A stretch of 64,000 bases of DNA from Streptomyces glomeratus (GTDB lineage: Bacteria; Actinomycetota; Actinomycetes; Streptomycetales; Streptomycetaceae), in assembly GCF_021462825.1 (NCBI RefSeq), contig NZ_JAKEEB010000004.1, positions 186,001 to 250,000 of the forward strand, written 5' to 3'. The position numbers were made by a program, and so were the translations under genes. Shown here piece by piece: positions 37,960 to 48,391 of the stretch. Numbering within the stretch: position 1 is the stretch's first letter; each line of letters opens with the position of its first letter. The notes beneath the pieces were generated by a model, which was not told the origin of the DNA, did not search any database, and worked only from the letters and a program-made list of their open reading frames with translations.

Positions 37960-39284
37960 GTCGTACTCTCCGCCCTCTCCATCTCCAGCTCGACCTCCGT
38001 GCCGCCGCCCGGCACCGCGCGCAGCCGTGCCGTGCCGCCGTTGCGCTCCATACGGCCGATGATCGATTCTCTGACACCCATGCGGTCCGCGGGTATCGCG
38101 TCCAGGTCGAAGCCGGGGCCGCGGTCGCGGATGGACACGAACACGGTCTTTCCCTCGACCTCGGCGTAGACCTGGACGGCGCCGCCCTCGCCACCGTACT
38201 TGGCGGCGTTCACCATCGCTTCGCGCGCGGCCTGCATCTGCGCGCTCGTGCGGTCGTCGAGGGGGCAGTCGCCGACGACGACGACCTCGATGGGGACGCC
38301 GTGCTTGTCCTCCACCTCCGCCGCGTTGCGCCGGACCGCCTCCGCCAGGGTGCTGGGCTCCTCGTCCTCGTCCTTGCCCGTCCCCTCCGGTTTGTAGAGC
38401 CAGGCGCGCAGATCCCGCTCCTGGGCACGGGCGAGACGGCGCACCTCGCCCGAGTTCTCCGCATTGCGCTGGATCAGGGTCAGGGTGTGCAGCACGGAGT
38501 CGTGGACGTGGGCGGCGACCTCCGCGCGCTCCTGGGCGCGGATGCGCATCAGGCGCTCCTCGGACAGGTCCTGGGACATACGCACGAGATACGGCCCGGC
38601 GAGCAGCGCTATGCCGACGAGGACCGCGAGCGCCGCCTGGAGGACGGACCCGAGATGGGCCGCGGAGCCCTGCAGCACGAAGATGCCGGAGACGCCCGCG
38701 GTGACGAGCAGGACACCGGCCGCGGCGCGCAGCAGGGTGAGGGTGCGGCGGCGGCTGCCGACCTCCATCCAGCGGGCCCGCCGTGCGTTGTCCGCCTGGC
38801 GCCAGACCAGGGCGACGCCTGCCGCCACCAGGACGGCCGGGATGAGATACGCCTTGGCGGCGCCGCCGAGGTTCACGCTGCCGACGAAGGTCAGCGCCAC
38901 GACGACCATGAGGAGCAGGGCGACGATCTGGCCCCGGTCGGGTCTGCGGGCGACCAGTCTGCGACGGCCGTCGGGCGAGGTCTCGGTGCCGACGAGGGAG
39001 GGGGAGCGGCGGTCGTCGACGCCGCCGACACCGAGAGGGACGAAGAACCAGAACGCCGCGTACAGCAGCGCGCCGAGGCCGTCCGCCGTCATCAGGCCCA
39101 CGAACATGAGGCGCACCCAGATCACGGGCAGCCCGAGATGCCCGGCGAGCCCCCGCGCCACTCCCCCGAGCCAGCGTCCGTCGCTGCTGCGGTAGAGCTT
39201 GCGCGGCGGCCGTGGGTCGGCGAGAGGCACTCCTGCGGCGTCCGGCATGCCATCGATGGTCACACGAGTGGTCTGCCCGGACAT
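37956..39284 (-). CDS. PspC-domain sensor histidine kinase
   Basis: 442 residues from ATG 39284. N-terminal PspC domain (LYRSSDGRWLGGVARGLAGH, then a helix ending FWFFVPLG). Four further helices to about residue 215. Then a dimerisation/phospho-acceptor helix AAHVHDSVLHTLTLIQRNAEN (His in VHDSV, NarL-type). The HATPase has the N box EAMVNAAKYGG, G1 DRGPGFD and the expected spacing. It belongs to the PspC-kinase group paired with LuxR regulators that senses envelope stress in actinobacteria. Divergent from another PspC protein 141 bp away. Confidence 0.93.
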   Translation of the reverse strand: MSGQTTRVTIDGMPDAAGVPLADPRPPRKLYRSSDGRWLGGVARGLAGHLGLPVIWVRLMFVGLMTADGLGALLYAAFWFFVPLGVGGVDDRRSPSLVGTETSPDGRRRLVARRPDRGQIVALLLMVVVALTFVGSVNLGGAAKAYLIPAVLVAAGVALVWRQADNARRARWMEVGSRRRTLTLLRAAAGVLLVTAGVSGIFVLQGSAAHLGSVLQAALAVLVGIALLAGPYLVRMSQDLSEERLMRIRAQERAEVAAHVHDSVLHTLTLIQRNAENSGEVRRLARAQERDLRAWLYKPEGTGKDEDEEPSTLAEAVRRNAAEVEDKHGVPIEVVVVGDCPLDDRTSAQMQAAREAMVNAAKYGGEGGAVQVYAEVEGKTVFVSIRDRGPGFDLDAIPADRMGVRESIIGRMERNGGTARLRAVPGGGTEVELEMERAESTT

Positions 39285-39425
39285 CAGGGTGGACCCCCGA
39301 GACTGCCCTGATCTTCGAATCCGGGTGATCGAACACTTCCCTTGACGGCCGTCAGGGCAGATTTCAGGGTTCGGCCAGGGTCGTCCCGACTGCCGCCGGG
39401 CGGCTGGGGCGGCGACCATGGACAC

Positions 39426-41021
39426 ATGACGGATCAGCGGCACACGGCAGCGGGGCGGGACCCCGGCTCGGGGCACGGCCCCGAGGCCCGGCACGCCTGG
39501 GGTGCCCCGGGAGTGGAGCCGCGGGCGCACGAGGACACGGCGGTACGGCAGGATGCGGCCGTGCGGGAGAACGGGGCCGAGGACGGGAACGCGGGCGAGG
39601 GCGTGAGCGAGGGCAGGCACGAGGACGCGGGCCGAGACCCCGGCGGGACCGCACGGAAGACCACGGGCTCCGGCTTCTCCTCGCCCGCGCGCGAAGGGGG
39701 CGGTGCGCGGGGGGAGGCACCCGGGCGCGACGGCACGCCCTCCGAGGGCGAGGCGGGCCAGGGCTCCGGCCACTTCCGGCGTGACCGGCGGTACAAGATG
39801 CTGGCCGGCGTCTGTGCAGGGCTCGGGCGGCAGTGCGACATGGACCCTGTGATCTTCAGGATCGGGCTCGCGGTGCTCTCCGCGGCGGGCGGCCTCGGCC
39901 TCATCTTCTACGGCTTCTGCTGGCTCTTCGTCCCCTACGAGGACGAGGAGGAGAACGAGATCCGCAAGCTGCTGACGGGCCGCGTCGACGGCCAGGGCCT
40001 GGCCGCGGTCCTCTTCGCCCTGGTGGGCTGCGGAGTCTTCCTGTCGATGCTCAGAAACGGCGGGGTGCTGACCTTCGCCGTCGTGCTGTCCCTGCTCCTC
40101 GCCGGCGCGGGGTACTGGTCGCGGCACCGCGGCGCGCCCGACCCGGACCCGCTGGCCGCCCAGGCGGTGGCCGACGCACCCCCGGAGGCGACGGCACCCC
40201 CCGTGCCCGCCGCCCATGCCCCCTGGTGGCGCGACCCCATCGTCAAGGACGGCACCCACGTGGGCGGCACGGGCTATCTGTGGGGCCCGAGCGACACCCC
40301 GAGCCGTGATGTCGCGGCGGCGGTCAACATCGCCCGCGGCACCTCGTACGGACAGCGGATAGGCACCGCCCCCCGCTCCAGACCACGGGGGCCGCGCTGG
40401 ATCGGCGGCTGGGTGTTCCTGTTCGCGCTGCTGGCGGGCGGTCTCGGCACCGGCCTGACCTGGAACGGCCAGGCTCTCGGCACCAGCCTGCAGACGGGCC
40501 TCGCCGGCGCGCTCGTCGTGTTCGGCACGGGCATCGCGCTCAGCTCCCTCCTGGGGCGTACCGGGGCGGGCTCGGTCTTCCTGGCCCTGCTCACGGCGGG
40601 TCTGCTCGCCGCGTCGGCGGCGCTGCCGAAGGACATCGGCACTCACTGGACCCATACGACGTGGGCGCCGGCCTCGGCGGCCGCCGTGCAGGGGAGATAC
40701 GAACTGGGCACCGGCGTCGGCACCCTGGATCTCAGCCGTCTGAACCGGACCGGAAACGGGACGGTGACGACCCGGGCGGAGGTGGGTGTGGGCCGGCTGA
40801 AGGTGGTGGTGCCCGCGGACGCGACGGTGAAGCTGAAGATCGACACGGGTGTCGCCGACATCCGGTTGCCGGGCGACACCAAGAAGGACGTGGACGTGGA
40901 GGCCGGCAGGCACAAGGAGCTGACGCTCTCGCCCGCGGCGGGGACGAAGAGCGTGGCCACGCTCGACGTCAGTCTCGAGGTCGGTGTGGGCCAGGTGGAG
41001 GTGACCCGTGCTGCGTCATGA
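39426..41021 (+). CDS. PspC-domain membrane protein with C-terminal adhesin-like beta domain
   Basis: 531 residues. Residues 1-115 hydrophilic and disordered (many Glu/Arg/Gly). PspC domain RRDRRYKMLAGVCAGLGRQCDMDPV followed by GLIFYGFCWLFVPYEDEE. Several helices, then a C-terminal repeat-rich beta region (GVGTLDLSRLN, VGVGRLKVVVPADATVKLKI, GVADIRLPGDT, LEVGVGQVEVTRA) like the LiaF/DUF4097 putative adhesin fold. Such proteins act with PspC kinases in envelope stress. It faces the kinase-regulator pair across a shared promoter region. Confidence 0.9.
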   Translation: MTDQRHTAAGRDPGSGHGPEARHAWGAPGVEPRAHEDTAVRQDAAVRENGAEDGNAGEGVSEGRHEDAGRDPGGTARKTTGSGFSSPAREGGGARGEAPGRDGTPSEGEAGQGSGHFRRDRRYKMLAGVCAGLGRQCDMDPVIFRIGLAVLSAAGGLGLIFYGFCWLFVPYEDEEENEIRKLLTGRVDGQGLAAVLFALVGCGVFLSMLRNGGVLTFAVVLSLLLAGAGYWSRHRGAPDPDPLAAQAVADAPPEATAPPVPAAHAPWWRDPIVKDGTHVGGTGYLWGPSDTPSRDVAAAVNIARGTSYGQRIGTAPRSRPRGPRWIGGWVFLFALLAGGLGTGLTWNGQALGTSLQTGLAGALVVFGTGIALSSLLGRTGAGSVFLALLTAGLLAASAALPKDIGTHWTHTTWAPASAAAVQGRYELGTGVGTLDLSRLNRTGNGTVTTRAEVGVGRLKVVVPADATVKLKIDTGVADIRLPGDTKKDVDVEAGRHKELTLSPAAGTKSVATLDVSLEVGVGQVEVTRAAS

Positions 41022-41250
41022 GTTCCAGCCCGGCCGGCTGGTCGCCGGCGCCTTTCTGGCCGCTGCGGGGGTCGTCTTCGCCGGCGACGCGCGCGGGGCC
41101 TGGGAGGCGCCGTGGTTCGCGATCGTCCCGATCGTCGGCGGCGGGCTCTGCCTCGCGGCCGTGACGGGCCTGCTGACCCGCGCGATACGCAGGGGCCGCA
41201 CGTCACCCGGGAAACGCCCCGCAGAACGGGACGGGGCGGCGGCCCCGTAA
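41008..41250 (+). CDS. Small two-helix membrane protein coupled to the PspC gene
   Basis: 80 residues from GTG 41008, overlapping the PspC gene by 14 bp, with an excellent GGAGGTGA upstream. Two hydrophobic helices (LVAGAFLAAAGVVFAG; FAIVPIVGGGLCLAAVTGLL) and a basic tail. Probably an accessory of the envelope-stress module. Confidence 0.8.
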   Translation: MLRHEFQPGRLVAGAFLAAAGVVFAGDARGAWEAPWFAIVPIVGGGLCLAAVTGLLTRAIRRGRTSPGKRPAERDGAAAP

Positions 41251-41684
41251 CGCGAACAACGACGGCCCACCGAACGCCCGCGCATACCGACACCCGCAGC
41301 GGGCACCGCCGTACGACCGCCCGGCCGGACCCGAGCGCCGCCGGTCCACTGGCGGATGCCCGAGTGCCCTCGCACGACCGAACGACCGAGTCCGAGCATT
41401 CGCCGGTCAACCGGCGGGCACCGCGCATCGCGCGCGCGAGCGCCCCGGCGCGGGCACGCATCGCCGCGCGACCGACGGGCAGCCGAGCCCCGCGATGCGC
41501 CCCGCCCGGCCGGACCCGAGCACCGCCGGTCCGCGGGCAGCGGCCGAGTCTCGCGGGGTGGCCTGTCCGGCAGGGGCACGAGCGGTCGCCGGTCCACCGG
41601 CACGCGTCCGGACTTCCTCAGGCGACCGGCCCGCGCGGTTATCGATATGGACGGCTGGACCGCTGGGTTTCGTGCGGCGGAGTT
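41251..41684. other. Intergenic region with diverged internal repeats
   Basis: 434 bp between the PspC unit and the convergent DoxX gene. A 30-nt sequence beginning CGCCCGGCCGGACCCGAGC occurs at 41318-41347 and 41503-41532 with one difference. Words like CCGGTC(C/A)ACCGGC recur. No gene with plausible composition. The region looks like a decayed duplicated segment. Confidence 0.6.
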
Positions 41685-42218
41685 TTACCGGTACATGTCT
41701 GTGCGGTGGCGTTGGCGGCGGGCGCGGAGGGCGGCGTCCAGGGAGAGGACCGGGGCACCGGCGAGGACCAAGGGCAGCCAGGCCATCAGATAGGCCAGGT
41801 CGTTGCCGTAGTAGTAGGGAGAGGAGGCCCAGCTCACGGTCAGCCACAGGCTCAGTGAGATCAGCGCGCCGCCGAACGCGGCGAGGCGGGACAGCAGTCC
41901 GACGAGCGTGCCGAGGCCGACGGCCAGCTCACCGAGGGCCATGGCGTACCCGAAGCCGGAGGGGTTCTTCAGCGCGAGGTCGACCATGGCCGGGATCGCG
42001 GAGGAGCCGCGCACGGAGCGCATCAGGTCGCCGATCGAGCCGGGGCCGGAGTCGTGCAGAAAGGTGCTGCTGTTGAGCTTGTCCACGCCCGCGTAGATGA
42101 AGGTGACGCCGAGGAAGACCCGCAGCGGAAGCAGAGCGTACCGAGTGGCGGTGTCCCGCCAGGAGCGGTTCTCCTCGATGTACGAAGTGTGGGAGTCCGT
42201 GCGCATGCTCTGAGCCAT
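41685..42218 (-). CDS. DoxX family membrane protein
   Basis: 177 residues, ATG 42218 with GAGAGGCGG upstream. Four helices typical of DoxX: ALLPLRVFLGVTFIYAGVDKL (with the conserved G-x-x-F-x-x-x-G-x-x-K pattern), FGYAMALGELAVGLGTLVGLLSRLAA, GGALISLSLWLTVSWA and YLMAWLPLVLAGAPVLSLDA. The family includes subunits related to quinone-dependent oxidoreduction and redox homeostasis; the specific role is unknown. Monocistronic. Confidence 0.88.
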   Translation of the reverse strand: MAQSMRTDSHTSYIEENRSWRDTATRYALLPLRVFLGVTFIYAGVDKLNSSTFLHDSGPGSIGDLMRSVRGSSAIPAMVDLALKNPSGFGYAMALGELAVGLGTLVGLLSRLAAFGGALISLSLWLTVSWASSPYYYGNDLAYLMAWLPLVLAGAPVLSLDAALRARRQRHRTDMYR

Positions 42219-42463
42219 CGTGTCCGCCGCCTCTCACCCGCCTGCTGTTGACCCCTCAACAGACCATACGTGCGAAGAGGGGGGACCGCTCAACCGGTGT
42301 GCACCGACTTTCCTCCCTCCCGTCCCCGGCGACCACCGCTCGCTGATCCCTGTCGGTACGAACAAGCCCGGTCCCGGCCCTTCCTTCCGTACTTCCCTCC
42401 GCCATCCGGTGGACCGGGCAGATCATCGCCCATGGCTGGGCCGAACGGAGCAGCCGGTCGCTG

Positions 42464-43843
42464 TCACTCCGTCACATCGATGGTGACCCGGTTGGTTTCG
42501 ACCCCGGCCGCCGTCACCACCTGGACGTCCACCCTCCCGGGTTCCACGTCGGCCGGCACCGGGACCGTCAGCAGCGTGTCCGAGGGGTTGCTGAAGCCGC
42601 CGGGGACCGGGACGAGGGGCACATGGACATGGACGGCGCCGATGCGGACCGCCATCCGGGACAGACGGTCCGCCGTCTCGGCGCCGGGCGGTACGAAGCC
42701 TGCGCCGCGGATCTCGATGTCGTCGCCCGTGCGGATCGGGGCATCCAGATCGCCCGCCTCCCGGGCCCGGACCACCGAGAGGACCACCGGGCGGCCGCCT
42801 TCGGCGTACTTCCCGGCGAGGTAGGTGGCCGCGGAGACCAGTACCAGCAGGGCTAGACCCCACGGCAGGTCGGGAAGCCGGTCGGGGCGGCGGGCCAGCC
42901 GTACCGCCGCGAAGACCAGCGCCACCCCGCTGATCATCACGTACTGGATGTCCGCGAAGCTGCCGCGTCCGGAGTCGTCCGTCAGCAGATCCGCCGCCCG
43001 CGGCCGGTCGGCCCGTACCTTCTGCAGGCGCTGGCCGAGGATCCGCAGGCTCACCACCCTGCGTACCAGGACCGCGATCCCGCACACCACGGCGACCACG
43101 GTCACCACGCCCGCCCCGCGGGCGAGGTCGAGCCCGGCGATCAGCGCGTCGCGGCTGCCGTGCGCCGAGGCCACCGCCAGCTCGCCGATCAGCACAAGCA
43201 GCGCGTACACGACGAACAGCACCCAGCCGGCCGCCACCGCACGCGAGGTGGACAGCCGGTTGTCCTCGCCGATGACGGGCGCGAGCGCCCCGCCGCGCGC
43301 CCGGTGCAGATATCCGGCGGCGGTCAGCGCGGCGCCCGCCAGCACGGCCGCGGCCAGTCCGGCCGTCCGCGCCGCGGTCCATCCCGCCCCGACCGCCGTC
43401 AAGGCCTGCGCGAGCAGCAGGACGCCCACCGCGCTCCACACCGCGATCGCCGTGAGCCGCCACAGCCGGCCCAGCCAGGCCTCGCCGTCGGCCCGGCTCC
43501 GCTCGGCGACGAGGTCCGCGGACTGGGTCAGTTCGTCGGACACCCACTGCCGGGACGCGGACGCGGAGTACGCGACCGCCGGAGGCAACCCGCGCCCGGA
43601 GGCGAACTCGTCCCGTTTCGCAAGGAACTCCGCGACCGCGCGCCGGTGTCCCTCACGCGCGCCGTGCGGGCAGTCCCCGCAGGTGCAGCCACCCTCGTGC
43701 GCACCCGGACCGCTTCCGCGTCCCGCGCCCTGCCTCGCCTCCTGCACCGCCACGACCGCTGCCGCCTTCCCGCGCCAGATCCCAAGCCGCACCCGCCACC
43801 GCAACTGGCATGCGACGACAGCGAATTGTGCCGTACCGGACAC
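42464..43843 (-). CDS. Six-helix membrane protein with Cys-rich N-terminus
   Basis: 459 residues if started at GTG 43843; in-frame GTGs at 43753 and 43747 would give about 429 residues, so the start is uncertain. N-terminal part contains GGCTCGDCPHG, a possible metal-binding knuckle, then a charged helix. Six hydrophobic helices follow between about residues 120 and 340 (for example AIAVWSAVGVLLLAQALTAV, WVLFVVYALLVLIGELAVASA, VVTVVAVVCGIAVLVRRV). The protein ends in a roughly 100-residue beta-rich domain (GDDIEIRGAGFVPPGAETAD, VPADVEPGRVDVQVVTAAG) that resembles an IPT-type immunoglobulin fold. Function unknown. Confidence 0.78.
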   Translation of the reverse strand: MSGTAQFAVVACQLRWRVRLGIWRGKAAAVVAVQEARQGAGRGSGPGAHEGGCTCGDCPHGAREGHRRAVAEFLAKRDEFASGRGLPPAVAYSASASRQWVSDELTQSADLVAERSRADGEAWLGRLWRLTAIAVWSAVGVLLLAQALTAVGAGWTAARTAGLAAAVLAGAALTAAGYLHRARGGALAPVIGEDNRLSTSRAVAAGWVLFVVYALLVLIGELAVASAHGSRDALIAGLDLARGAGVVTVVAVVCGIAVLVRRVVSLRILGQRLQKVRADRPRAADLLTDDSGRGSFADIQYVMISGVALVFAAVRLARRPDRLPDLPWGLALLVLVSAATYLAGKYAEGGRPVVLSVVRAREAGDLDAPIRTGDDIEIRGAGFVPPGAETADRLSRMAVRIGAVHVHVPLVPVPGGFSNPSDTLLTVPVPADVEPGRVDVQVVTAAGVETNRVTIDVTE

Positions 43844-43953
43844 GCCTCTCGTCCGTCGGGTCCGGTCACGGCGGGTGAAAGAACGGACTGTCGATTGACA
43901 CTCACCGTAAAGGCGGGCGTGCCGCGCGCCCTCCGACCGCCGACGGCGGACGG

Positions 43954-44748
43954 TCAGCTCAGCAGGTCCGGCTCCCTGCGGCTGATGTCCTGCCACAGGG
44001 GCTGGTAGTTGATCCAGGCCACCAGGTCCCCGCCGAGCTGCTCGCGGGTCTCCACCGCCTGCCGGTGGTCTATCAGGACCGGCCGCCCCGCGGCCTTCGC
44101 GGTCAGCTGCACCTGGCAGGAGCGTTCCATCGACAGGAACCACCACGCCGCCGCGTCCACCGAGTCGCCGACGGTCAGCAGCCCGTGGTTGCGCAGCACG
44201 AGCGCCTTGCGGCTGCCGAGCGCGGCGGCGATCCGGCGGCCCTCCTCGACGTCCACGGTGACACCGGTGTAGGAGTCGTAGACGGCGTGGTCCTCGTAGA
44301 AGGCGCAGGACTCCTGGGTGATGGGGTCGAGCAGATCGCCGAGCGCCGCGAGGGCCCGCCCGTGCACCGAGTGGCAGTGGGCGACGGCGACGACGTCCGG
44401 GCGGGCGGCGTGCACCTGGGCGTGCACGGTGAACGCCGCCTGGTTCACGTGGTAGCGGCCCTCGATCACCTGCCCGTCCTGGTTGGCGAGCACCAGGTCG
44501 CTCACGGTGACGTGCCGGAAGGGCATCCCGAACGGGTTGACCCAGAAGCAGCCGGTGTACTCGGGGTCGCGGGCGGTGATGTGCCCGGAGACGCCGTCCT
44601 CGAAGCCGAGCCGTCCGAAGATCCGCAGCGCGCCCGCGAGCCGCTCCTTGCGGTGCGCCCGTTCGTCCTCGACCGACTCGTGCATCGGCGGCATCGCGAA
44701 GGTGAGCCGGTCGGTGGGCAGGGGCGGGGGCGGAGTGGGGCCGTGCAT
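43954..44748 (-). CDS. Class II aldolase/adducin-family protein
   Basis: 264 residues from ATG 44748 with GGAGGAC. The fold is indicated by GVSGHITARDPEYTGCFWVNPFG, the metal-site VVAVAHCHSVHGRALAAL (His-x-His) and a further His in LRNHGLLTVGDSVDAAAWWFL. Such proteins are Zn-dependent sugar-phosphate aldolases or epimerases, but many actinobacterial members have unassigned substrates. Divergent from the PNPOx-like gene. Confidence 0.88.
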   Translation of the reverse strand: MHGPTPPPPLPTDRLTFAMPPMHESVEDERAHRKERLAGALRIFGRLGFEDGVSGHITARDPEYTGCFWVNPFGMPFRHVTVSDLVLANQDGQVIEGRYHVNQAAFTVHAQVHAARPDVVAVAHCHSVHGRALAALGDLLDPITQESCAFYEDHAVYDSYTGVTVDVEEGRRIAAALGSRKALVLRNHGLLTVGDSVDAAAWWFLSMERSCQVQLTAKAAGRPVLIDHRQAVETREQLGGDLVAWINYQPLWQDISRREPDLLS

Positions 44749-44887
44749 GGGTCCTCCGGCACTGGGTTGCTTGACCGGCGGCAAGTTATCGTCGGTCGGC
44801 CCCGGATGACAGCGCGGGTTTGTAAAGATGACACGCACGTCCGATATAGGACAGAAGATGTCGTGTTTCGGCGCCAGGCTCGGTCCC

Positions 44888-45361
44888 ATGACGACGAACT
44901 GGGCGGCTTTCGCCGCGGCGGAACCCGATCTCGCCACCATCGCCGAGGCACGCTTCGAGGCGTTCACTCATCATGTCCTCGCCACGCTCCGCAGGGACGG
45001 CTCGCCGCGCACCACCGGCCTCGAGGTGCGTTTCACGGGCGGTGAGATGTGGTTCGGCATGATGCCCGACTCGCTGAAGGCGCTGGACCTGCGCCGCGAC
45101 CCGCGTTTCGCCTTGCAGGCGAACCCGGGGCCGGGAACCGGGATGGCCGGCGGGGACGTGCGCATCAGCGGGCGGGCGGTCGAGGTGGACGACCCCGCCA
45201 CGAAGGACGCGTATGTGAAAGAGGTGGAACCGCCGCAGCCGTTCCACCTCTTCCGCACCGAGTTGACGGAGGTCGTGCGGACCTCCGTCGAGGACGAGAG
45301 GTATCTGGTCGTCCAGGTCTGGAAGCCCGGGGAGCCGGTGCGCACGCTCCGCCGGACCTGA
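44888..45361 (+). CDS. Pyridoxamine 5'-phosphate oxidase-fold protein
   Basis: 157 residues from ATG 44888 (MTTNWAAFAAAEPDLATI); an ATG at 44858 with AGGA upstream is an alternative. The split-barrel pattern HHVLATLRRDGSPRTTGLEVRF, MWFGMMPDSLKALDLRRDPRFAL and the C-terminal ELTEVVRTSV...LVVQVWKPG places it among FMN- or F420-binding PNPOx-like proteins. True pyridoxine synthesis is unlikely. Probably a cytoplasmic flavin/deazaflavin oxidoreductase or storage protein. Confidence 0.85.
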   Translation: MTTNWAAFAAAEPDLATIAEARFEAFTHHVLATLRRDGSPRTTGLEVRFTGGEMWFGMMPDSLKALDLRRDPRFALQANPGPGTGMAGGDVRISGRAVEVDDPATKDAYVKEVEPPQPFHLFRTELTEVVRTSVEDERYLVVQVWKPGEPVRTLRRT

Positions 45362-45376
45362 GCCTCACCGCAGGGG

Positions 45377-46959
<1,583 letters not shown>

Positions 46960-47118
46960 GGGGTGCCTTCCGGCGGTCGGGCGGGGGTCTGTGCTACCGA
47001 TTCTAACGGGGTGGCCGTGGGACCCCTTCCGTCTGCCGGGGGCGGCGGGTCCCCACCGTTGTGTCTCACCATCCGAGCCCGGTTGGACGCCGTCCGTCAC
47101 CACGGCATACTGGAGCCC

Positions 47119-47190
47119 ATGCTGACGCACACGACCTTCGTCTTTACCTATGGCACCGGGCCCGCCGGATGCCATGGTCGTGCTGCTTGA
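47119..47190 (+). CDS. Aromatic leader peptide of the chorismate mutase attenuator
   Basis: 23-residue ORF: ATG with GGAG four bases upstream, reading [14 protein letters not shown] and ending TGA. The cluster Phe-Val-Phe-Thr-Tyr (TTC 47137, TTT 47143, TAT 47149) includes TTT and TAT, which are rare in this GC-rich genome. It ends 20 bp before a perfect hairpin and 120 bp before a Phe/Tyr pathway gene, the arrangement expected of a ribosome-mediated attenuator. Inference from layout; not experimentally known to me. Confidence 0.6.
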   Translation: MLTHTTFVFTYGTGPAGCHGRAA

Positions 47191-47245
47191 GCCACTGACA
47201 AGCGACTTACCAGGCGCCCCGGGCCGATACGGTCCGGGGCGCCTG
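47152..47245 (+). promoter_or_regulatory. Attenuator: pause hairpin plus terminator before chorismate mutase
   Basis: Hairpin 1:2 is GGCACCGG (47152-47159) with CCGGATGCC (47165-47173, one bulge), directly after the Tyr codon of the leader ORF. The terminator is CAGGCGCCCCGG (47211-47222) with CCGGGGCGCCTG (47234-47245), perfect 12 bp. The right arm of hairpin 1:2 can instead pair with GGCGCCCCGG of the terminator's left arm (seven pairs), a possible antiterminator. There is no U-tract after the terminator. Confidence 0.6.
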
Positions 47246-47309
47246 GCGTTGTGCGGACCGTGCCGATCCGGGGCCCCTCGACCCGCCACCGACCATGAGG
47301 AGCCCGGCC

Positions 47310-47684
47310 ATGACCTCCGTCACCCCCGAGCAGACCGCGACCCCCGAGCAGACCAGCCCCGAGCAGACCGCCGCCACCCGGCAGTCCGCCACCGCCGTGA
47401 AGAGCATCGCCGCCGAGAAGACCGGCGCACGTACAGCCGAGGCCGCCGGTGTGATCACCGGCGCGCGGGCACGCATCGACGCCCTCGACGACCGCATCAT
47501 CGGCCTCATCCAGGAGCGCATGGCGGTCTCCGCCGTCATCCAGGAGGCCCGCATCGCCTCCGGCGGCCGCCGGGTGAACCTGTCCCGCGAGATGGAGGTC
47601 CTCGGCCACTACCGAGAGGCCCTGGGCAAGCCCGGTACCGCCCTCGCGATGACCCTGCTGGAGCTGTGCCGGGGCCGTGTCTGA
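47310..47684 (+). CDS. Chorismate mutase, AroQ type
   Basis: Isomerises chorismate to prephenate, the entry to Phe and Tyr synthesis. 124 residues from ATG 47310 (GAGGAG upstream; ATG 47295 is less likely). Residues 1-50 are a low-complexity Thr/Glu/Gln extension ([16 protein letters not shown]). The AroQ helical domain follows: [32 protein letters not shown] with the Arg and Lys/Arg positions of the family, then [17 protein letters not shown]. No dehydratase or dehydrogenase domain is fused. Confidence 0.92.
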   Translation: MTSVTPEQTATPEQTSPEQTAATRQSATAVKSIAAEKTGARTAEAAGVITGARARIDALDDRIIGLIQERMAVSAVIQEARIASGGRRVNLSREMEVLGHYREALGKPGTALAMTLLELCRGRV

Positions 47685-47984
47685 CGGCGGCCGCGCCTCC
47701 TCGTGGCCGCACTCCGAGCATGGCCACAGTCCCCGCACGGCCGCGCCTCCCGCAAACGCGTGCGACTGGATACATGTCCACGTGCCGCCTCACCCGTACG
47801 GCGCGTGACCGGGGCCCGGAGGATGTCGTTGGTCCCGGTGTCCGTGCCAGCCAGGGGCGGGCCCGAAAGAACCACGCGTGGCTTCGCTGGAGCGATGAGA
47901 CGTAGGGCCGGTGCCGTACGTCGTGGGACCTCGCTCCAGGACATGACCGGACGGCAGGGGACAGCAGCCCGGTCACCAGTAAAC

Positions 47985-48014
47985 GGCCGGTTCCGGGGAC
48001 GCCCGGAACCGGCC
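47985..48014. terminator. Terminator hairpin downstream of chorismate mutase
   Basis: A perfect 13-bp stem (47985-47997 / 48002-48014) with the tetraloop GACG, 300 bp past the chorismate mutase stop. Confidence 0.65.
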
Positions 48015-48155
48015 GGCGGAATCCGCCCGGAGACGGCCGGCACCCTCGGCGGCCGGCAGACGGGCGAGAGCACCTGCCCGCTCACAGACAGGCGGCGCGC
48101 CCTCCGGCGCCGCCGTCCGGGCACCGGCACTGCCCTGACGTCGGTGCCGGCGTAA

Positions 48156-48224
48156 GAGGGCCCCGCGGACCCCCGCCTTCTCGGCTCACCTCGCGGCGGG
48201 GGATCCCCCCGCCGCGGGGCCCTC
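48156..48224. other. Two mutually exclusive stems upstream of the sortase-substrate gene
   Basis: Stem B pairs GAGGGCCCCGCGG (48156-48168) with 48212-48224 (13 bp, perfect). Stem A pairs GCGGCGGGGG (48193-48202) with CCCCC(C)GCCGC (48205-48215). They share bases 48212-48215 and cannot both form completely. Confidence 0.55.
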
Positions 48225-48391
48225 ACCGCGCCCCGGCAGCCCGCGTAAGAATTTTGTCAACCTGAGGCAACCATTCACAGGGCTCACAGGTCACACCTCG
48301 CGAATCAAGGGCCATAGCCGCGCCCCACACGCGGAGATCCCCCCCATGGATGTGTCGCATCCTCGCGACACAACGGATTTCTCGAGGTCTT

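Larger units (their letters stand above)
47685..48391. other. Long intergenic region with three hairpins
   Basis: 707 bp. It contains the terminator 47985-48014, a weaker hairpin near 48117-48150, the competing stem pair 48156-48224, and a short stem GTGTCGC/GCGACAC (48352-48371) just before the next start codon. An AT-rich stretch near 48245-48280 (AAGAATTTTGTCAACC) is the likeliest promoter area. No convincing gene. Confidence 0.6.

Noticed and set aside
47193..47201. A TTGTCAGTG word on the minus strand upstream of guaA, as in the damage-type promoters.
   Set aside because: Eight bases further on the sequence is AGCACG, not TAnnnT, and it lies inside the chorismate mutase leader, far from the guaA start.
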